Positions 17,339 to 25,717 of a stretch of DNA of 52,126 nt are shown in pieces. How positions within the stretch are numbered: the stretch's first letter is position 1; every line of letters begins with the position of its first letter. The DNA is from Nitrospirota bacterium. Lineage in GTDB: Bacteria; Nitrospirota; Thermodesulfovibrionia; Thermodesulfovibrionales; UBA9159. The notes beneath the pieces are model-generated. The model had not been told where the DNA came from and did not search any database. It worked only from the letters and a program-made list of their open reading frames with translations. The stretch is from assembly GCA_023475105.1 (NCBI GenBank), contig JAMCWJ010000008.1, forward strand, positions 1 to 52,126, in the 5' to 3' direction. The position numbers and the translations under genes are program-made.

Positions 17339-17811
17339 GGGTGGGCGTGGGGTATGATTCCCACCGGCTTGTGAAGGGGAGGAAACTTATCCTGGGCGGA
17401 GTGGATATCCCCTTCGGCAAGGGGCTTCTCGGTCATTCCGACGGGGATGTGCTCTGCCATGCACTGATCGATGCAATTATCGGCGCCTTGGGGGCGGGCG
17501 ACATCGGCAAGTACTTCCCGGACACGGATCCGAGATGGAAGGACGCCGCGAGCGTGGAGATGCTCAAATACGTGGTCGAAATAACGAGGGCGTGCGGCTT
17601 CGAGATCGCATGGCTCGATTCGGTCGTGATTGCGGAGAGGCCGAGGCTCGCGTCGCATGTGGATTCGATGAAGGCTGCCATTGCAAAGGCCGGTGTTCCT
17701 CATGGCAGTATTAATATCAAGGCCAAGACGAATGAGGGCATGGGGTTCATAGGCCGTGAGGAGGGCATGGCGGCGCATGCGGTCTGCCTGCTGGAAAAGA
17801 GGGCGGTCTGA
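17335..17811 (+). CDS. ispF: 2-C-methyl-D-erythritol 2,4-cyclodiphosphate synthase
   Basis: 158 aa starting at a GTG inside the ispD stop. The metal ligands are in GYDSHRL and HSDGDVLCHA, followed by GDIGKYFPDTD and the C-terminal KTNEGMGFIGREEG motif. It forms MEcPP two steps after IspD. The usual length and intact motifs indicate a working enzyme. A short hairpin (CCTCCG/CGGAGG) follows about 20 nt after the stop, without a U-tract. Confidence 0.95.
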   Translation: MRVGVGYDSHRLVKGRKLILGGVDIPFGKGLLGHSDGDVLCHALIDAIIGALGAGDIGKYFPDTDPRWKDAASVEMLKYVVEITRACGFEIAWLDSVVIAERPRLASHVDSMKAAIAKAGVPHGSINIKAKTNEGMGFIGREEGMAAHAVCLLEKRAV

Positions 17812-17993
17812 GACCGTGAGAGGTCAGCCTCCGAACCGTTTCCGGAGGCGGGACGGCGGAGAGGGGTTTTCTCGGGCCGGGAAAGTGGGTTGATTTCTCA
17901 AGGTGGCGTACCGCTATTCTCCTGATACCTATTTCTCCGATCATGAAGTATTCCCGAACAACCGGCGAGCAGAATGACGAAGCGAAGAGTCCG

Positions 17994-19868
17994 ATGAGAA
18001 GAGATTCCGGATATGATGTGATCGTGATAGGGGCCGGCCATGCCGGGTGCGAAGCCGCCCTCGCCTCTGCGCGCCTTGGCAGGGCGACCTGTCTTTTTAC
18101 GATGAATCTCGACACGATTGCTCAGATGTCCTGTAACCCTGCGATAGGCGGGCTCGCAAAGGGCCATCTTGTTCGCGAGATTGATGCCCTGGGCGGTGAA
18201 ATGGCGAAGAATACCGACAGGGCGGGCATACAGTTCAGGATGCTCAACAAGTCCAAGGGCCCTGCGGTTTGGTCCCTGCGGGCGCAGGCCGACAGGGTCC
18301 TCTACAGACTTTCGATGAGGAAGGTCCTTGAATCACAGAAAAACCTCTCGATAAAACAGGCGCTCGTCGAGAAAATCGTGGTCGAAGACGGAAAGGTGAA
18401 GGGGGTCTCGACATCGCTAGGTATTTTCTACGGCGCACGGGCGGTGATCGTTACAACAGGCACATTTCTCAGGGGATTGATTCATATAGGACTTGATAAT
18501 TTCCCCTCAGGCAGGGCCGGAGAGTTCCCCTCGGTCGGGCTGTCCGATTCGCTCAGGGAACTCGGCCTGGGGCTGGACCGCCTCAAAACGGGAACGCCGC
18601 CGAGGCTTGACGCTCATACGATCGATTTTTCGAAGACAGCCGCCCAGTTCGGTGATGAGCCTCCCCTGCCGTTTTCCTACGCTACATCGAGAATCACGAA
18701 CCCCCAGCTTCCCTGTTATATCACCTATACGAATTCCGAAACCCACAGGATCATACGGGAGAACCTCGACCGGTCGCCTCTTTACAGCGGAAGGATCAAA
18801 TCGACCGGCCCGCGCTACTGCCCGTCGATCGAGGACAAAGTAGTGAGGTTCAGCGGCCGTGAGAGGCATCAGGTCTTTCTCGAGCCTGAAGGCCTCGAGA
18901 CGAGCGAATACTACGCAAACGGAATATCCACGAGCCTTCCCTATGATGTCCAGGTGGCGCTTGTGAGGACCATCCCCGGGCTGGAAGAGGCGGAGATCAT
19001 GCGGCCTGCCTACGCTATCGAGTATGATTTTGCCTATCCTACGCAGCTAAGGCACAGTCTCGAGACGAAACTCATCGAAGGACTGTTCCTGGCCGGACAG
19101 ATCAACGGGACGTCGGGATACGAAGAGGCTGCCGCACAGGGGCTCATGGCCGGGATAAACGCAGCGTTGAAGCTCAAGGGAAGTCCGCCGCTCGTCCTCG
19201 GCAGGCACGAGGCATACGCCGGCGTCCTAATCGACGATCTCGTCACGAAAGGAACCAGGGAGCCTTACAGGATGTTCACTTCGAGGGCTGAATACCGGCT
19301 TCTCCTGCGTCATGAAAATGCCGATGAACGTCTGACGGAGAAGGGGTATGCCATCGGCCTCCTCGGAGAAACCGACTATCTCAGATTCAGGGAGAAGCAA
19401 AGACGTATCGAATGTGAGACGGCCAGACTCAGGAGCAGGAGGATCAAGCCTGAGGCGGTGAAGGAGGCCCTGGCGGCTCTGAATACGACTCCCCTCAGGG
19501 AGGATGCGGCTCTGGAGCAGCTGCTGAAAAGGCCGGAGATAAGCTACGATTTCATACGCAGGGTTTCCCCGCCGGAGGAGCCTCTTTCCGAGGAAATCTG
19601 CAGGGAGATCGAGATCCGGGTCAAGTACGAGGGGTACATCACGAGACAGGCGGAGGCTGCGGAAAGGCTCAAGAAGATGGACGAAAAAAGGATTCCCGAG
19701 GGTATCGACTATTCCGCGATAAGTGGGCTGTCGAAGGAGATTCTGCTGAAGCTCGAAGAGGTGAGGCCCGCAAATATCGGCCAGGCAGGCCGGATCCCGG
19801 GGGTAACGCCTGCGGCGCTCTCCCTTTTGCTCATCGCGATCGAAAAGATGAGGCGAAGGGCAAAATGA
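17994..19868 (+). CDS. mnmG: tRNA uridine 5-carboxymethylaminomethyl modification enzyme MnmG (GidA)
   Basis: 624 aa from the ATG at 17994, which gives the usual N-terminus shortly before the FAD loop VIGAGHAGCEAALASARLG. An in-frame ATG at 17943 would add 17 residues; neither start has a strong ribosome binding site. Diagnostic blocks: SCNPAIGGLAKGHLVREIDA, DRLKTGTPPR, GQINGTSGYEEAAAQG and FTSRAEYRLLLRHENAD. With MnmE it modifies U34 of several tRNAs. It is followed by rsmG, a gene pair often found near the replication origin. Confidence 0.96.
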   Translation: MRRDSGYDVIVIGAGHAGCEAALASARLGRATCLFTMNLDTIAQMSCNPAIGGLAKGHLVREIDALGGEMAKNTDRAGIQFRMLNKSKGPAVWSLRAQADRVLYRLSMRKVLESQKNLSIKQALVEKIVVEDGKVKGVSTSLGIFYGARAVIVTTGTFLRGLIHIGLDNFPSGRAGEFPSVGLSDSLRELGLGLDRLKTGTPPRLDAHTIDFSKTAAQFGDEPPLPFSYATSRITNPQLPCYITYTNSETHRIIRENLDRSPLYSGRIKSTGPRYCPSIEDKVVRFSGRERHQVFLEPEGLETSEYYANGISTSLPYDVQVALVRTIPGLEEAEIMRPAYAIEYDFAYPTQLRHSLETKLIEGLFLAGQINGTSGYEEAAAQGLMAGINAALKLKGSPPLVLGRHEAYAGVLIDDLVTKGTREPYRMFTSRAEYRLLLRHENADERLTEKGYAIGLLGETDYLRFREKQRRIECETARLRSRRIKPEAVKEALAALNTTPLREDAALEQLLKRPEISYDFIRRVSPPEEPLSEEICREIEIRVKYEGYITRQAEAAERLKKMDEKRIPEGIDYSAISGLSKEILLKLEEVRPANIGQAGRIPGVTPAALSLLLIAIEKMRRRAK

Positions 19869-19872
19869 ACAG

Positions 19873-20658
19873 ATGAGCACGCCGGCGTCGGCGTCTGAAA
19901 CGCTGCTTATGAAGGGATTTAAGGAATTGTGCCTGGATTATACGACCGGGCAAGTCGCGGCATTCATGACCTACCTGTCTGAGCTGAAGAAGTGGAACAG
20001 GGCCTACAGTCTCACTTCATTAAAGACGGATGAGGAGATAGTCATAAAGCATTTCCTCGACTCCCTCCTTTATTTGAAGGGGTTTCCGGACGGAGCGGCG
20101 AGCGTGTTGGATGTCGGAAGCGGCGCCGGTTTCCCCGGGATACCGATAAAGATCATGAGGCCCGAAATTTACGTGTACCTTCTCGAGCCGTCAGGGAAGA
20201 AGGCCAATTTCCTTGTTCATTTAGTGAAGAGTCTGGGGCTTGGCAATGTCGAGGTCCTCCAAAAAAGGGTCGAAGAACTGAAATCGGCCGAGGTCGATGT
20301 GGCGGTGACGCGGGCCCTTTTCGCCATCAAGGAGTTCTTTCGGAAGGTGTCCCCCTGTGTCAAACGCGGGGGAAGGCTAATCCTGAGCAAGGGGCCCAAG
20401 GTGGAAGAGGAGCTGAAGGCGATAGAGGGTATGGATTTTGCGGTACTGAACCTCCCGCTTCCCCTTTCCCCTATAAAAAGATTTCTCGTGGTGATCAGGA
20501 AGGACATGTCGCGACCCGTTTCGGAAGGTCAGCCCCTAAGAAGATCGGCTGACACCTTCCCGGATGCCCCCGGCACCTGCGTGAATGCCGAATGCCGGCT
20601 GCGCAGGGCCGGCTGCAGGGGATTCGAAGGCTGCCCGGGGTTCAAGGCCCGGGGCTGA
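19873..20658 (+). CDS. rsmG: 16S rRNA guanine-527 N7 methyltransferase with cysteine-rich tail
   Basis: 261 aa; typical RsmG is about 210. The core has the SAM loop LDVGSGAGFPGIPIKIMRP, SLTSLK, and VTRALFAIKEF, so it should methylate G527 of 16S rRNA. The extra C-terminus, about 45 residues, contains four cysteines in CVNAECRLRRAGCRGFEGC followed by PGFK. The same frame runs without interruption from the core, so the tail is part of the protein. It might bind a metal or cluster; no known catalytic need for it. The gene starts 4 nt after mnmG. Confidence 0.9.
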   Translation: MSTPASASETLLMKGFKELCLDYTTGQVAAFMTYLSELKKWNRAYSLTSLKTDEEIVIKHFLDSLLYLKGFPDGAASVLDVGSGAGFPGIPIKIMRPEIYVYLLEPSGKKANFLVHLVKSLGLGNVEVLQKRVEELKSAEVDVAVTRALFAIKEFFRKVSPCVKRGGRLILSKGPKVEEELKAIEGMDFAVLNLPLPLSPIKRFLVVIRKDMSRPVSEGQPLRRSADTFPDAPGTCVNAECRLRRAGCRGFEGCPGFKARG

Positions 20659-20796
20659 TGTCCTGCTCCCGGGAAGCGATGATGCCCTAGCGTGTTCAGA
20701 GGGAAAGGGGCTGAATTATGCCCTTCATGGGAGACTCTGGTCCGCCGATACCTCGGAAGACCGAGGGCCAGAAGATGCACAGGTTATTGGACCCGG

Positions 20797-20970
20797 GAGG
20801 GGCATCCGTCTCTCGGCAAGACAATAGTCCTTTTTCGACTGTAGCCGGGCCTATGAACCTTAGGGCACTCTATTCCTATGTATTGGTGAAGTCCGCCCTT
20901 GTGGACCTCCACATAACCCGGAGTCTTGCCCTCCGAGCCGGGCACCTCTCCTGAGTTTATGAATTATGCG
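20797..20970 (+). repeat. Long foldback repeat, copy C (inner part deleted)
   Basis: The left end GGGGCATCCGTCTCTCGGCA then AGACAATAGTCC matches copies A/B. The right end, AGTCTTGCCCTCCGAGCCGG then GCACCTCTCCTGAGTTTATG, is an imperfect inverted version of the left end and matches the right end of copy D. The central block with the GAGGCAAAAGCCTC palindrome is missing. It lies between the convergent rsmG and the minus-strand gene at 20990. Confidence 0.7.
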
Positions 20971-20989
20971 GGTTAAGAAGCGGGGAGAA

Positions 20990-21187
20990 TCAGGACCTCA
21001 TGAGACTTTCAAGTTCCATGAGGTCCTCCGTGCGCTTGCAGGTAATGCAGTCACAACTATCTATGCTTCCGTCTTCCCATTCAGTTACCCGTATGCTGGA
21101 GTTCCAGCATACGGGACAGATGACGTAATAAGACTCGCCAAAACCTTTTTCAGCACTGAACCTTACTGTAGAATCATTGTAAAACAT
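20990..21187 (-). CDS. Small four-cysteine (zinc-ribbon-like) protein
   Basis: 65 aa from the ATG at 21187: MFYNDSTVRFSAEKGFGESY, then YVICPVCWNSSIRVTEW, then SIDSCDCITCKRTEDLMELE. The CPVC and CDCITC pairs 20-odd residues apart suggest a zinc ribbon. TAGAAT lies 5 nt before the ATG and there is no Shine-Dalgarno, resembling the leaderless arrangement of other genes here. It could also be read as a chance frame, but the paired cysteines and beta-strand-like spacing argue for a real gene. Confidence 0.55.
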   Translation of the reverse strand: MFYNDSTVRFSAEKGFGESYYVICPVCWNSSIRVTEWEDGSIDSCDCITCKRTEDLMELESLMRS

Positions 21188-21341
21188 AGTATATTCTACC
21201 ACTTTTCCGGTGATGTTTTTTGCCGCGCGGGGCGGATATTCCGGGAGCGGTTTTTTCGGGCAGTGCCGGAGGTGCCGCCTTGACTTCGGCAAGCGAGACG
21301 GTAAAATGAGACTGGAGAAAAGAACCTGAAGGAGGAATGGT

Positions 21342-21740
21342 ATGGCTAAGGCAAGAAAGGCGAAGCAGCTGAGTTTCACTCTGAACGACAGGAGCGGCCT
21401 GCTTTCGGAAGTAACGGGCGCACTTTCCGCGGCAAAGGTGAATATCAGCGCCATCTGCGCGTACGCGATGGAGAGGAGCGCTTATTTCATGCTCTCGACG
21501 GAGAGCAACCCGAAAGCGAAGAAGGCCCTCGCCCTGCTGGACACCTCGATCGAGGAGGAAGACGTGGTCGCGGTCGAGATGTCGAACAGGACGGGGGAAC
21601 TGGAGAAGGTCGCAAACCGGATCGGCGGCGCAGGCATCAACATCTACTACATGTATGGGACCGCAGGGGTGGGCAGGACCTCGATCTGTATCTTCAAGAC
21701 CTCGGACGACAAGAAGGCGATCAGGCTGATCAATAAGTGA
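21342..21740 (+). CDS. Tandem ACT-domain protein
   Basis: 132 aa, preceded by AAGGAGGAATGGT. Two ACT domains: residues 8-70 (QLSFTLNDRSGLLSEVTGAL) and 75-132 (VAVEMSNRTGELEKVANRIG). ACT domains bind amino acids; stand-alone pairs such as this are likely amino-acid sensors or regulatory subunits. The ligand and partner are unknown. The downstream gap begins with the parS-like site. Confidence 0.85.
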   Translation: MAKARKAKQLSFTLNDRSGLLSEVTGALSAAKVNISAICAYAMERSAYFMLSTESNPKAKKALALLDTSIEEEDVVAVEMSNRTGELEKVANRIGGAGINIYYMYGTAGVGRTSICIFKTSDDKKAIRLINK

Positions 21741-21776
21741 GAGTATCGTCCCGGAAGAAGACCCTGGACCGGGAAA

Positions 21777-21792
21777 TGTTCCACGTGGAACA
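21777..21792. promoter_or_regulatory. parS-like centromere site
   Basis: TGTTCCACGTGGAACA is a perfect 16-bp palindrome matching the widely conserved ParB-binding consensus TGTTNCACGTGNAACA. It is intergenic, 37 nt after the ACT gene and about 1.1 kb from rsmG. parS sites cluster near the chromosomal origin, and mnmG-rsmG is a common neighbour of parAB; no parAB is present in this window. Confidence 0.8.
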
Positions 21793-21899
21793 CAAGGGCG
21801 CGGCTTCGATACGCCATCCCTTCGGTCATCCCGAATCCGTCATGTGACGCATAGGGTGAGGACGGCATCTTCGTCTCACCATGTTATCCGCGATTTTCT

Positions 21900-22075
21900 T
21901 TGCCCCCTGAGAGGGGTTGGCGTCTTGCGGGGGCGTTCTTGCCGGTAACTTTCCCCTTCATCCATGGTATTCATGAGTGCGCGACGGGGCAGAAATTTCG
22001 TGCTTATTCCGCGCCGCTCCGATGCCTTTGCCTTTCTAGGCGCATCCGGCTTTTTAATGGGTCTATGCGAGATGT
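21900..22075 (-). repeat. Long foldback repeat, copy E (diverged)
   Basis: TTCCCCTTCATCCATGGTAT then TCATGAGTGCGCGACGGGGC, followed by TTCGTGCTTATTCCGCGCCG and CTCCGATGCCTTTGCC, align block by block with copy D (27500-27590) but with many substitutions. It shows the family in the orientation opposite to A/B. No coding capacity. It occupies the first part of the 900-bp gap after the ACT gene. Confidence 0.6.
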
Positions 22076-22100
22076 AGTGGTTATCCCAATTTTTTTCGAT

Positions 22101-22159
22101 GTCATTCCCGCTTGTCGGGAATCCTTCTTAAGAGAGACTCCGGTCAAGCCGGAGTGACA
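22101..22159. repeat. REP-like palindromic repeat
   Basis: GTCATTCCCGCTTGTCGGGA then ATCCTTCTTAAGAG then ACTCCGGTCAAGCCGGAGTG then ACA. Two adjacent hairpins, the same units as inside the 122-bp element at 4303 and 43408. Confidence 0.75.
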
Positions 22160-22365
22160 TTCAAAGGTATCCTACTTATGTTCCCCTTGTAATCCCCACT
22201 GCTTTACGGCCAAGTACTATCTGCATAAGCTTGTATATTATGAGATTTGTCTGGACAGCCGAAGCGCCATAATCCGGAAAAAACAGCTAAAGAATATGAG
22301 CAGACAAAGTAAGATAGAAGTTATCAGGCAGGGGAATCCTTTGTTAAGAGACTTGTATGAAGACA

Positions 22366-22401
22366 TTGTCGGAAAGATTCCGGACAAGCCGGAATGACAA
22401 A
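22366..22401. repeat. REP-like repeat, partial
   Basis: A half unit: TTGTCGGAAAG then ATTCCGGACAAGCCGGAATG then ACAAA, one hairpin of the REP-like family. Confidence 0.6.
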
Positions 22402-22489
22402 GTAGGAGGGTATTACTATTCACAATGAGCCAGTACAATATGTTGGGGCTATCCATGAGAAACCCGGATGCGGCAAAAACATTAAACCT

Positions 22490-22575
22490 GTCATTCCCGC
22501 AAGCGAAGCGCGTCGGGAATCCTTCTGAAAACAAAGAAATCCCGCCGAGGCGGGACCGGACAAGCCGGAATGACA
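22490..22575. repeat. REP-like palindromic repeat
   Basis: It begins GTCATTCCCGCAAGCGAAGC then GCGTCGGGAATCC and ends ACCGGACAAGCCGGAATGAC, with an extra hairpin (AAATCCCGCCGAGGCGGGA) between. It is the third REP-like unit in the 900-bp stretch before the DUF3786 gene; the rest of that stretch shows nothing recognisable. Confidence 0.7.
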
Positions 22576-22635
22576 CTGTTACTGGACTTTCATCTATTAG
22601 TTGCCAAAGTAACAATTCCCCCTCTGCGGTTCGAT

Positions 22636-22641
22636 TATAAT
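22636..22641 (+). promoter_or_regulatory. -10 box directly before the DUF3786 gene
   Basis: A perfect TATAAT ends 5 nt before the ATG at 22647. No Shine-Dalgarno. The -35 region is not convincing. Grouped with the other start-proximal promoters. Confidence 0.45.
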
Positions 22642-22646
22642 AGGAT

Positions 22647-23246
22647 ATGCCGACAGGGGAGGAGAAGGTATGGGAAACCCTTGCGGGCCTCAGTCCCGAT
22701 GAGGTCTGCAGGAGGTCAGAGGCAGTTTTTGATCCTTCTGCAGACCTTTACATCCTGGAATCTTTCGGCAGGGAGTTCCGCATTTCCCCCCGGGAAAAGA
22801 GGCTCTTCAGCGATTCCCCCGAAGGTGAGGTCTTCCTCCGGAGACTTGGATATTTTTTCAGGCTCTCGGTGATCGGGTACCTGGCGCTCGCGAAAGATAT
22901 TCCGCTTTCCGGGCGTCTCCTCAAGCCTGAGAATATGAAAAGTGGTCAGCTTTTTTTCAGAGGGTCCCATGTGCTGCCTCTCGACAAGGTGGCGGAAAAA
23001 TACGGCAGCGACAGAGACCAGTTCCTGGAAAGGGGAAGGGAATTGGGCGGCAGGAGGCTGACTTACGGCGACGCTTCGCTGAGACTCTTTCCCCTCCCGC
23101 GGGTCCCCGTTGTCGAAATCCTCTGGCTGGCCGATGAAGAATTTCCCTCGAGGGCTGATCTCCTGTTCGATTCGGCGAGCGAGATCCAGCTGCCGATCGA
23201 TGTGATATGGTCGATTGCGATGCTGAGCGTATTGGTATTTTCTTAG
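22647..23246 (+). CDS. DUF3786 domain protein
   Basis: 199 aa. The sequence (WETLAGLSPDEVCRRSEAVF early, LYILESFGREFRISP, YLALAKDIPLSGRLLKPENM in the middle, FPLPRVPVVEILWLADEEFP near the end) fits the DUF3786 family, common in strict anaerobes, where it is sometimes fused to or near corrinoid or Fe-S proteins. No catalytic motif is evident and there is no signal peptide. Function unknown. Confidence 0.75.
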   Translation: MPTGEEKVWETLAGLSPDEVCRRSEAVFDPSADLYILESFGREFRISPREKRLFSDSPEGEVFLRRLGYFFRLSVIGYLALAKDIPLSGRLLKPENMKSGQLFFRGSHVLPLDKVAEKYGSDRDQFLERGRELGGRRLTYGDASLRLFPLPRVPVVEILWLADEEFPSRADLLFDSASEIQLPIDVIWSIAMLSVLVFS

Positions 23247-23304
23247 GCCTGCCCGAGGGGCCTCCGGTAATATGATGCGAAAGGGAATTTCCCCCTTCAG
23301 GCTC

Positions 23305-23334
23305 TTGACAGAAAACTCCTGCGGAGGCTTTAAT
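23305..23334 (+). promoter_or_regulatory. Promoter abutting the bamD gene
   Basis: TTGACA (23305-23310), an 18-nt spacer and TTTAAT (23329-23334). The probable GTG start at 23341 is 7 nt from the last -10 base, again a leaderless geometry. A GGAGG at 23323-23327 would lie upstream of the predicted transcript start. Confidence 0.5.
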
Positions 23335-23340
23335 AAGAGA

Positions 23341-24135
23341 GTGCAAAGAAACAGCGTGAAACCGAAAAAAGTCCGGCCGGGTGCGGTGATTGCGTATCTC
23401 CTGATTCTTGCCCTGGTGCTGATGGTGTCCTGCTCAGGGAAAAAAGAGGTGAAGCGAGATGAGGTCTTTGACCCTGAGAAGTCGCTTGCCAGAGGCACCG
23501 ATCTTATCGAAAGGAAGCAGTATGAAGAGGCGCGGAAGGTGCTCCTCGAGGTAAAGAACAGGGATTTCACTAAGAAATACGCGCCTCTTGCGCAGTTGAA
23601 GATTGCCGACTCCTATGTGAGGGACGAGGAGTATGAGGCCGCTGCCCAAGAATACCGGAGGTTCCTCGATATATACCCCGACCACAAGGATGCGTCGTAT
23701 GCGCAATACCAGATTGCGATGACGTATTTTGTCCAGATAGAGAGCCCTGAAAGAGGGTATGGCGCGGCGGAAAAGGCCATGGAGGAATTCGAGAAGATAA
23801 AACGCATGTTCCCCCGGAACCCCTACCGGGAGGTCATAGACCTCAGGATCGAGAAATGCAGAAACACGATAGCCGATTACGAATTTCTCGTGGCGGAATT
23901 CTACTTTAAAAAAGGCTCATACAACGCTGCATTGGGGAGGTACAAGCTGCTCTCCCAGAAGTTCCCTGATTACAATAAAGAGTCGATGGTCCTCTATCAC
24001 TCCGCGCTTTGCTACAAGAAGCTGGGCAACAAAGACAAGGCCGTGGAGTCCCTCAACCGCCTCATAGAAAAATATCCTGATGACAGGCTCGTCAAAGACG
24101 CGAAAAAAGAGCTCGCCTCACTCGGCAAACAATAA
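23341..24135 (+). CDS. bamD: BamD-like outer membrane assembly lipoprotein
   Basis: 264 aa from the GTG at 23341 (GTG at 23356 also possible; an upstream ATG at 23272 is less likely). A lipoprotein signal ends in LMVSC, with Cys as the lipid site. The mature protein is a series of tetratricopeptide-like helices (ARGTDLIERKQYEEARKVLL, YAPLAQLKIADSYVRDEEYE, SYAQYQIAMTYFVQ) in BamD/YfiO style. It would help insert beta-barrel proteins. It shows that the host has an outer membrane. Its 3' end overlaps the next gene by 56 bp. Confidence 0.85.
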   Translation: MQRNSVKPKKVRPGAVIAYLLILALVLMVSCSGKKEVKRDEVFDPEKSLARGTDLIERKQYEEARKVLLEVKNRDFTKKYAPLAQLKIADSYVRDEEYEAAAQEYRRFLDIYPDHKDASYAQYQIAMTYFVQIESPERGYGAAEKAMEEFEKIKRMFPRNPYREVIDLRIEKCRNTIADYEFLVAEFYFKKGSYNAALGRYKLLSQKFPDYNKESMVLYHSALCYKKLGNKDKAVESLNRLIEKYPDDRLVKDAKKELASLGKQ

Positions 24136-24772
24136 GACCTATTACCCTGCCTTTCTGGACATCGCGGGAAAGAAGTGCGTTATCGCCGGAGGCGGGAAGG
24201 TCGCGGAAAGAAAGTGTACCGCTCTTATTAAGGCAGGAGCGGAAGTGACCGTGATAAGCCCGGCACTCAGCCCGAGACTCGAAGGCTACAGAAAGAAGGG
24301 CATGATCACGCACCTCCGGCGGCGCTACAGGGAGGGCGATGCGAGGTCGGCCTTCGCGGTCTTCGCAGCGACGGATTCGGAGATTGCGAATTGCAAAGTG
24401 GCAGCCGATTCCGTCTCTTCCCGCGCCCTCGTAAATGTTGCGGATAATCCTTCGCTTTGCAGCTTGATAGTGCCTTCCGTCGTCAAGAGGGGTCCTTTGA
24501 CATTCGCCGTCTCGACGGGCGGCATCAGCCCCGCGATGGCGAGGGCGATAAGGAGAGAGCTCGGGGCGCTTTACGGACGAGACCTTGTGAGATATCTGAG
24601 ATTTCTGCGAGACCTGCGGACCAGGGTCGCGGGCGAGATACAGGATAAAGGCGTGAGGGGAGTCCTCTTGAAAGGTCTTGCAACACCGGAGATTCTGGAA
24701 CTCCTTAGGCGAAAGGGTTTTGCGGAAGCGAGAAAGGCTGCCCTTGGCCGCCGGAAGAAGTTATGCCCCTGA
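24080..24772 (+). CDS. Precorrin-2 dehydrogenase / sirohydrochlorin ferrochelatase (CysG N-terminal type)
   Basis: 230 aa. After a 20-residue extension the Met8p-type NAD domain begins (YYPAFLDIAGKKCVIAGGGK, VAERKCTALIKAGAEVTVIS), then ADNPSLCSLIVPSVVKRGPL and FAVSTGGISPAMARAIRREL. It oxidises precorrin-2 and may insert iron to make sirohaem, the cofactor of sulfite/nitrite reductases, or feed d1-haem or haem. The long overlap with bamD suggests coupling, or a start slightly later without an obvious codon. Confidence 0.88.
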   Translation: MTGSSKTRKKSSPHSANNKTYYPAFLDIAGKKCVIAGGGKVAERKCTALIKAGAEVTVISPALSPRLEGYRKKGMITHLRRRYREGDARSAFAVFAATDSEIANCKVAADSVSSRALVNVADNPSLCSLIVPSVVKRGPLTFAVSTGGISPAMARAIRRELGALYGRDLVRYLRFLRDLRTRVAGEIQDKGVRGVLLKGLATPEILELLRRKGFAEARKAALGRRKKLCP

Positions 24773-25717
24773 GTCCGTCGAGACACAATTCCTGCCTGAG
24801 GCCTTGCTGCGATACATGAGCCGGTCCGCCCTCTGCAGCAGCGTCTCGATCGTATCCTCTCTGCATGCGAGCGTGGCTCCAATGGATATGGTGACCCGGA
24901 TTGTTGTTTCCCCTGCGATAAGGCTCGATTGTTCTATCAGCATGCGGAGGCGGTCGGCAATGCCGCAGAGAACGTCTCCCTGTACGTTCAATATGACTGC
25001 GACAAACTCTTCTCCCCCCCAGCGGCCTATCGTGTCGAAAGGGCGTGAGTTGTTTATGAAGGTCTGCGCGATCATCCTCAGCACGTCATCGCCCGTTGCG
25101 TGGCCGTATGCATCGTTGATGTTCTTGAAGTGATCTATATCGATGAACAGCACGCCGAAAGGCCATCCGTACCTCTGCATCTCCGAGAGCCTCGCGTCGA
25201 GATTCATCTCGATGTAGCGCCTGTTCGGCAGACCTGTGAGATGGTCGAGGATCGTCATTTTTTGAAGTTCTTCGATCCGGTGAAGGAAAGCCGTCCCTGA
25301 AGAGTTGTCGCTGAATATCTCGACCGCGCCGACGGTTTTCCCCTTCGGATCTCTAAGGGGAAAGGTACGTATCAAGACCGGGACCCTGTGGCCGTCCCTG
25401 TGGCGAAGGTAGGCCTCTTTTTCCTCTTCGGTTCCCCCGGCGATGCTTCTTTCGAGCGGGCAGGAACCGCTGTCGCAAAGCGTGGCGCCGCTGTCATCGA
25501 TATGGATAAGCAGATTGTCCCTGCAGCGTTTGCCGACCACCTCGGAGCTTCGATATCCCGCAATCCTTTCCGCAGCAAGGTTCCAGTAGGTTATCCTCCG
25601 GTCCAGGTCGACAAAATATATCCCGTCGTGCAGATGGTCGAGGAGATTTCCGCAGAATTCATCATCCACTAGTGTCCTGGCGGAGTGCGTTCTTTCGGCG
25701 TGCTTGACTTTTTTCAA
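24761..25717 (-). CDS. PAS-GGDEF diguanylate cyclase
   Basis: 318 aa from a TTG at 25717; a GTG at 25669 with AGGA upstream is an alternative. PAS domain (LLDHLHDGIYFVDLDRRITY and NLAAERIAGY, residues 25-135), short coiled linker, then a GGDEF domain with LTGLPNRRYIE, FIDIDHFKNIND and the active-site GGEEF. An inhibitory RxxD (RPFD) lies five residues before GGEEF, so product inhibition is likely. It should make c-di-GMP; the PilZ protein in this window is a possible receptor. It converges on the sirohaem gene with a 12-bp overlap. Confidence 0.93.
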   Translation of the reverse strand: MKKVKHAERTHSARTLVDDEFCGNLLDHLHDGIYFVDLDRRITYWNLAAERIAGYRSSEVVGKRCRDNLLIHIDDSGATLCDSGSCPLERSIAGGTEEEKEAYLRHRDGHRVPVLIRTFPLRDPKGKTVGAVEIFSDNSSGTAFLHRIEELQKMTILDHLTGLPNRRYIEMNLDARLSEMQRYGWPFGVLFIDIDHFKNINDAYGHATGDDVLRMIAQTFINNSRPFDTIGRWGGEEFVAVILNVQGDVLCGIADRLRMLIEQSSLIAGETTIRVTISIGATLACREDTIETLLQRADRLMYRSKASGRNCVSTDSGA

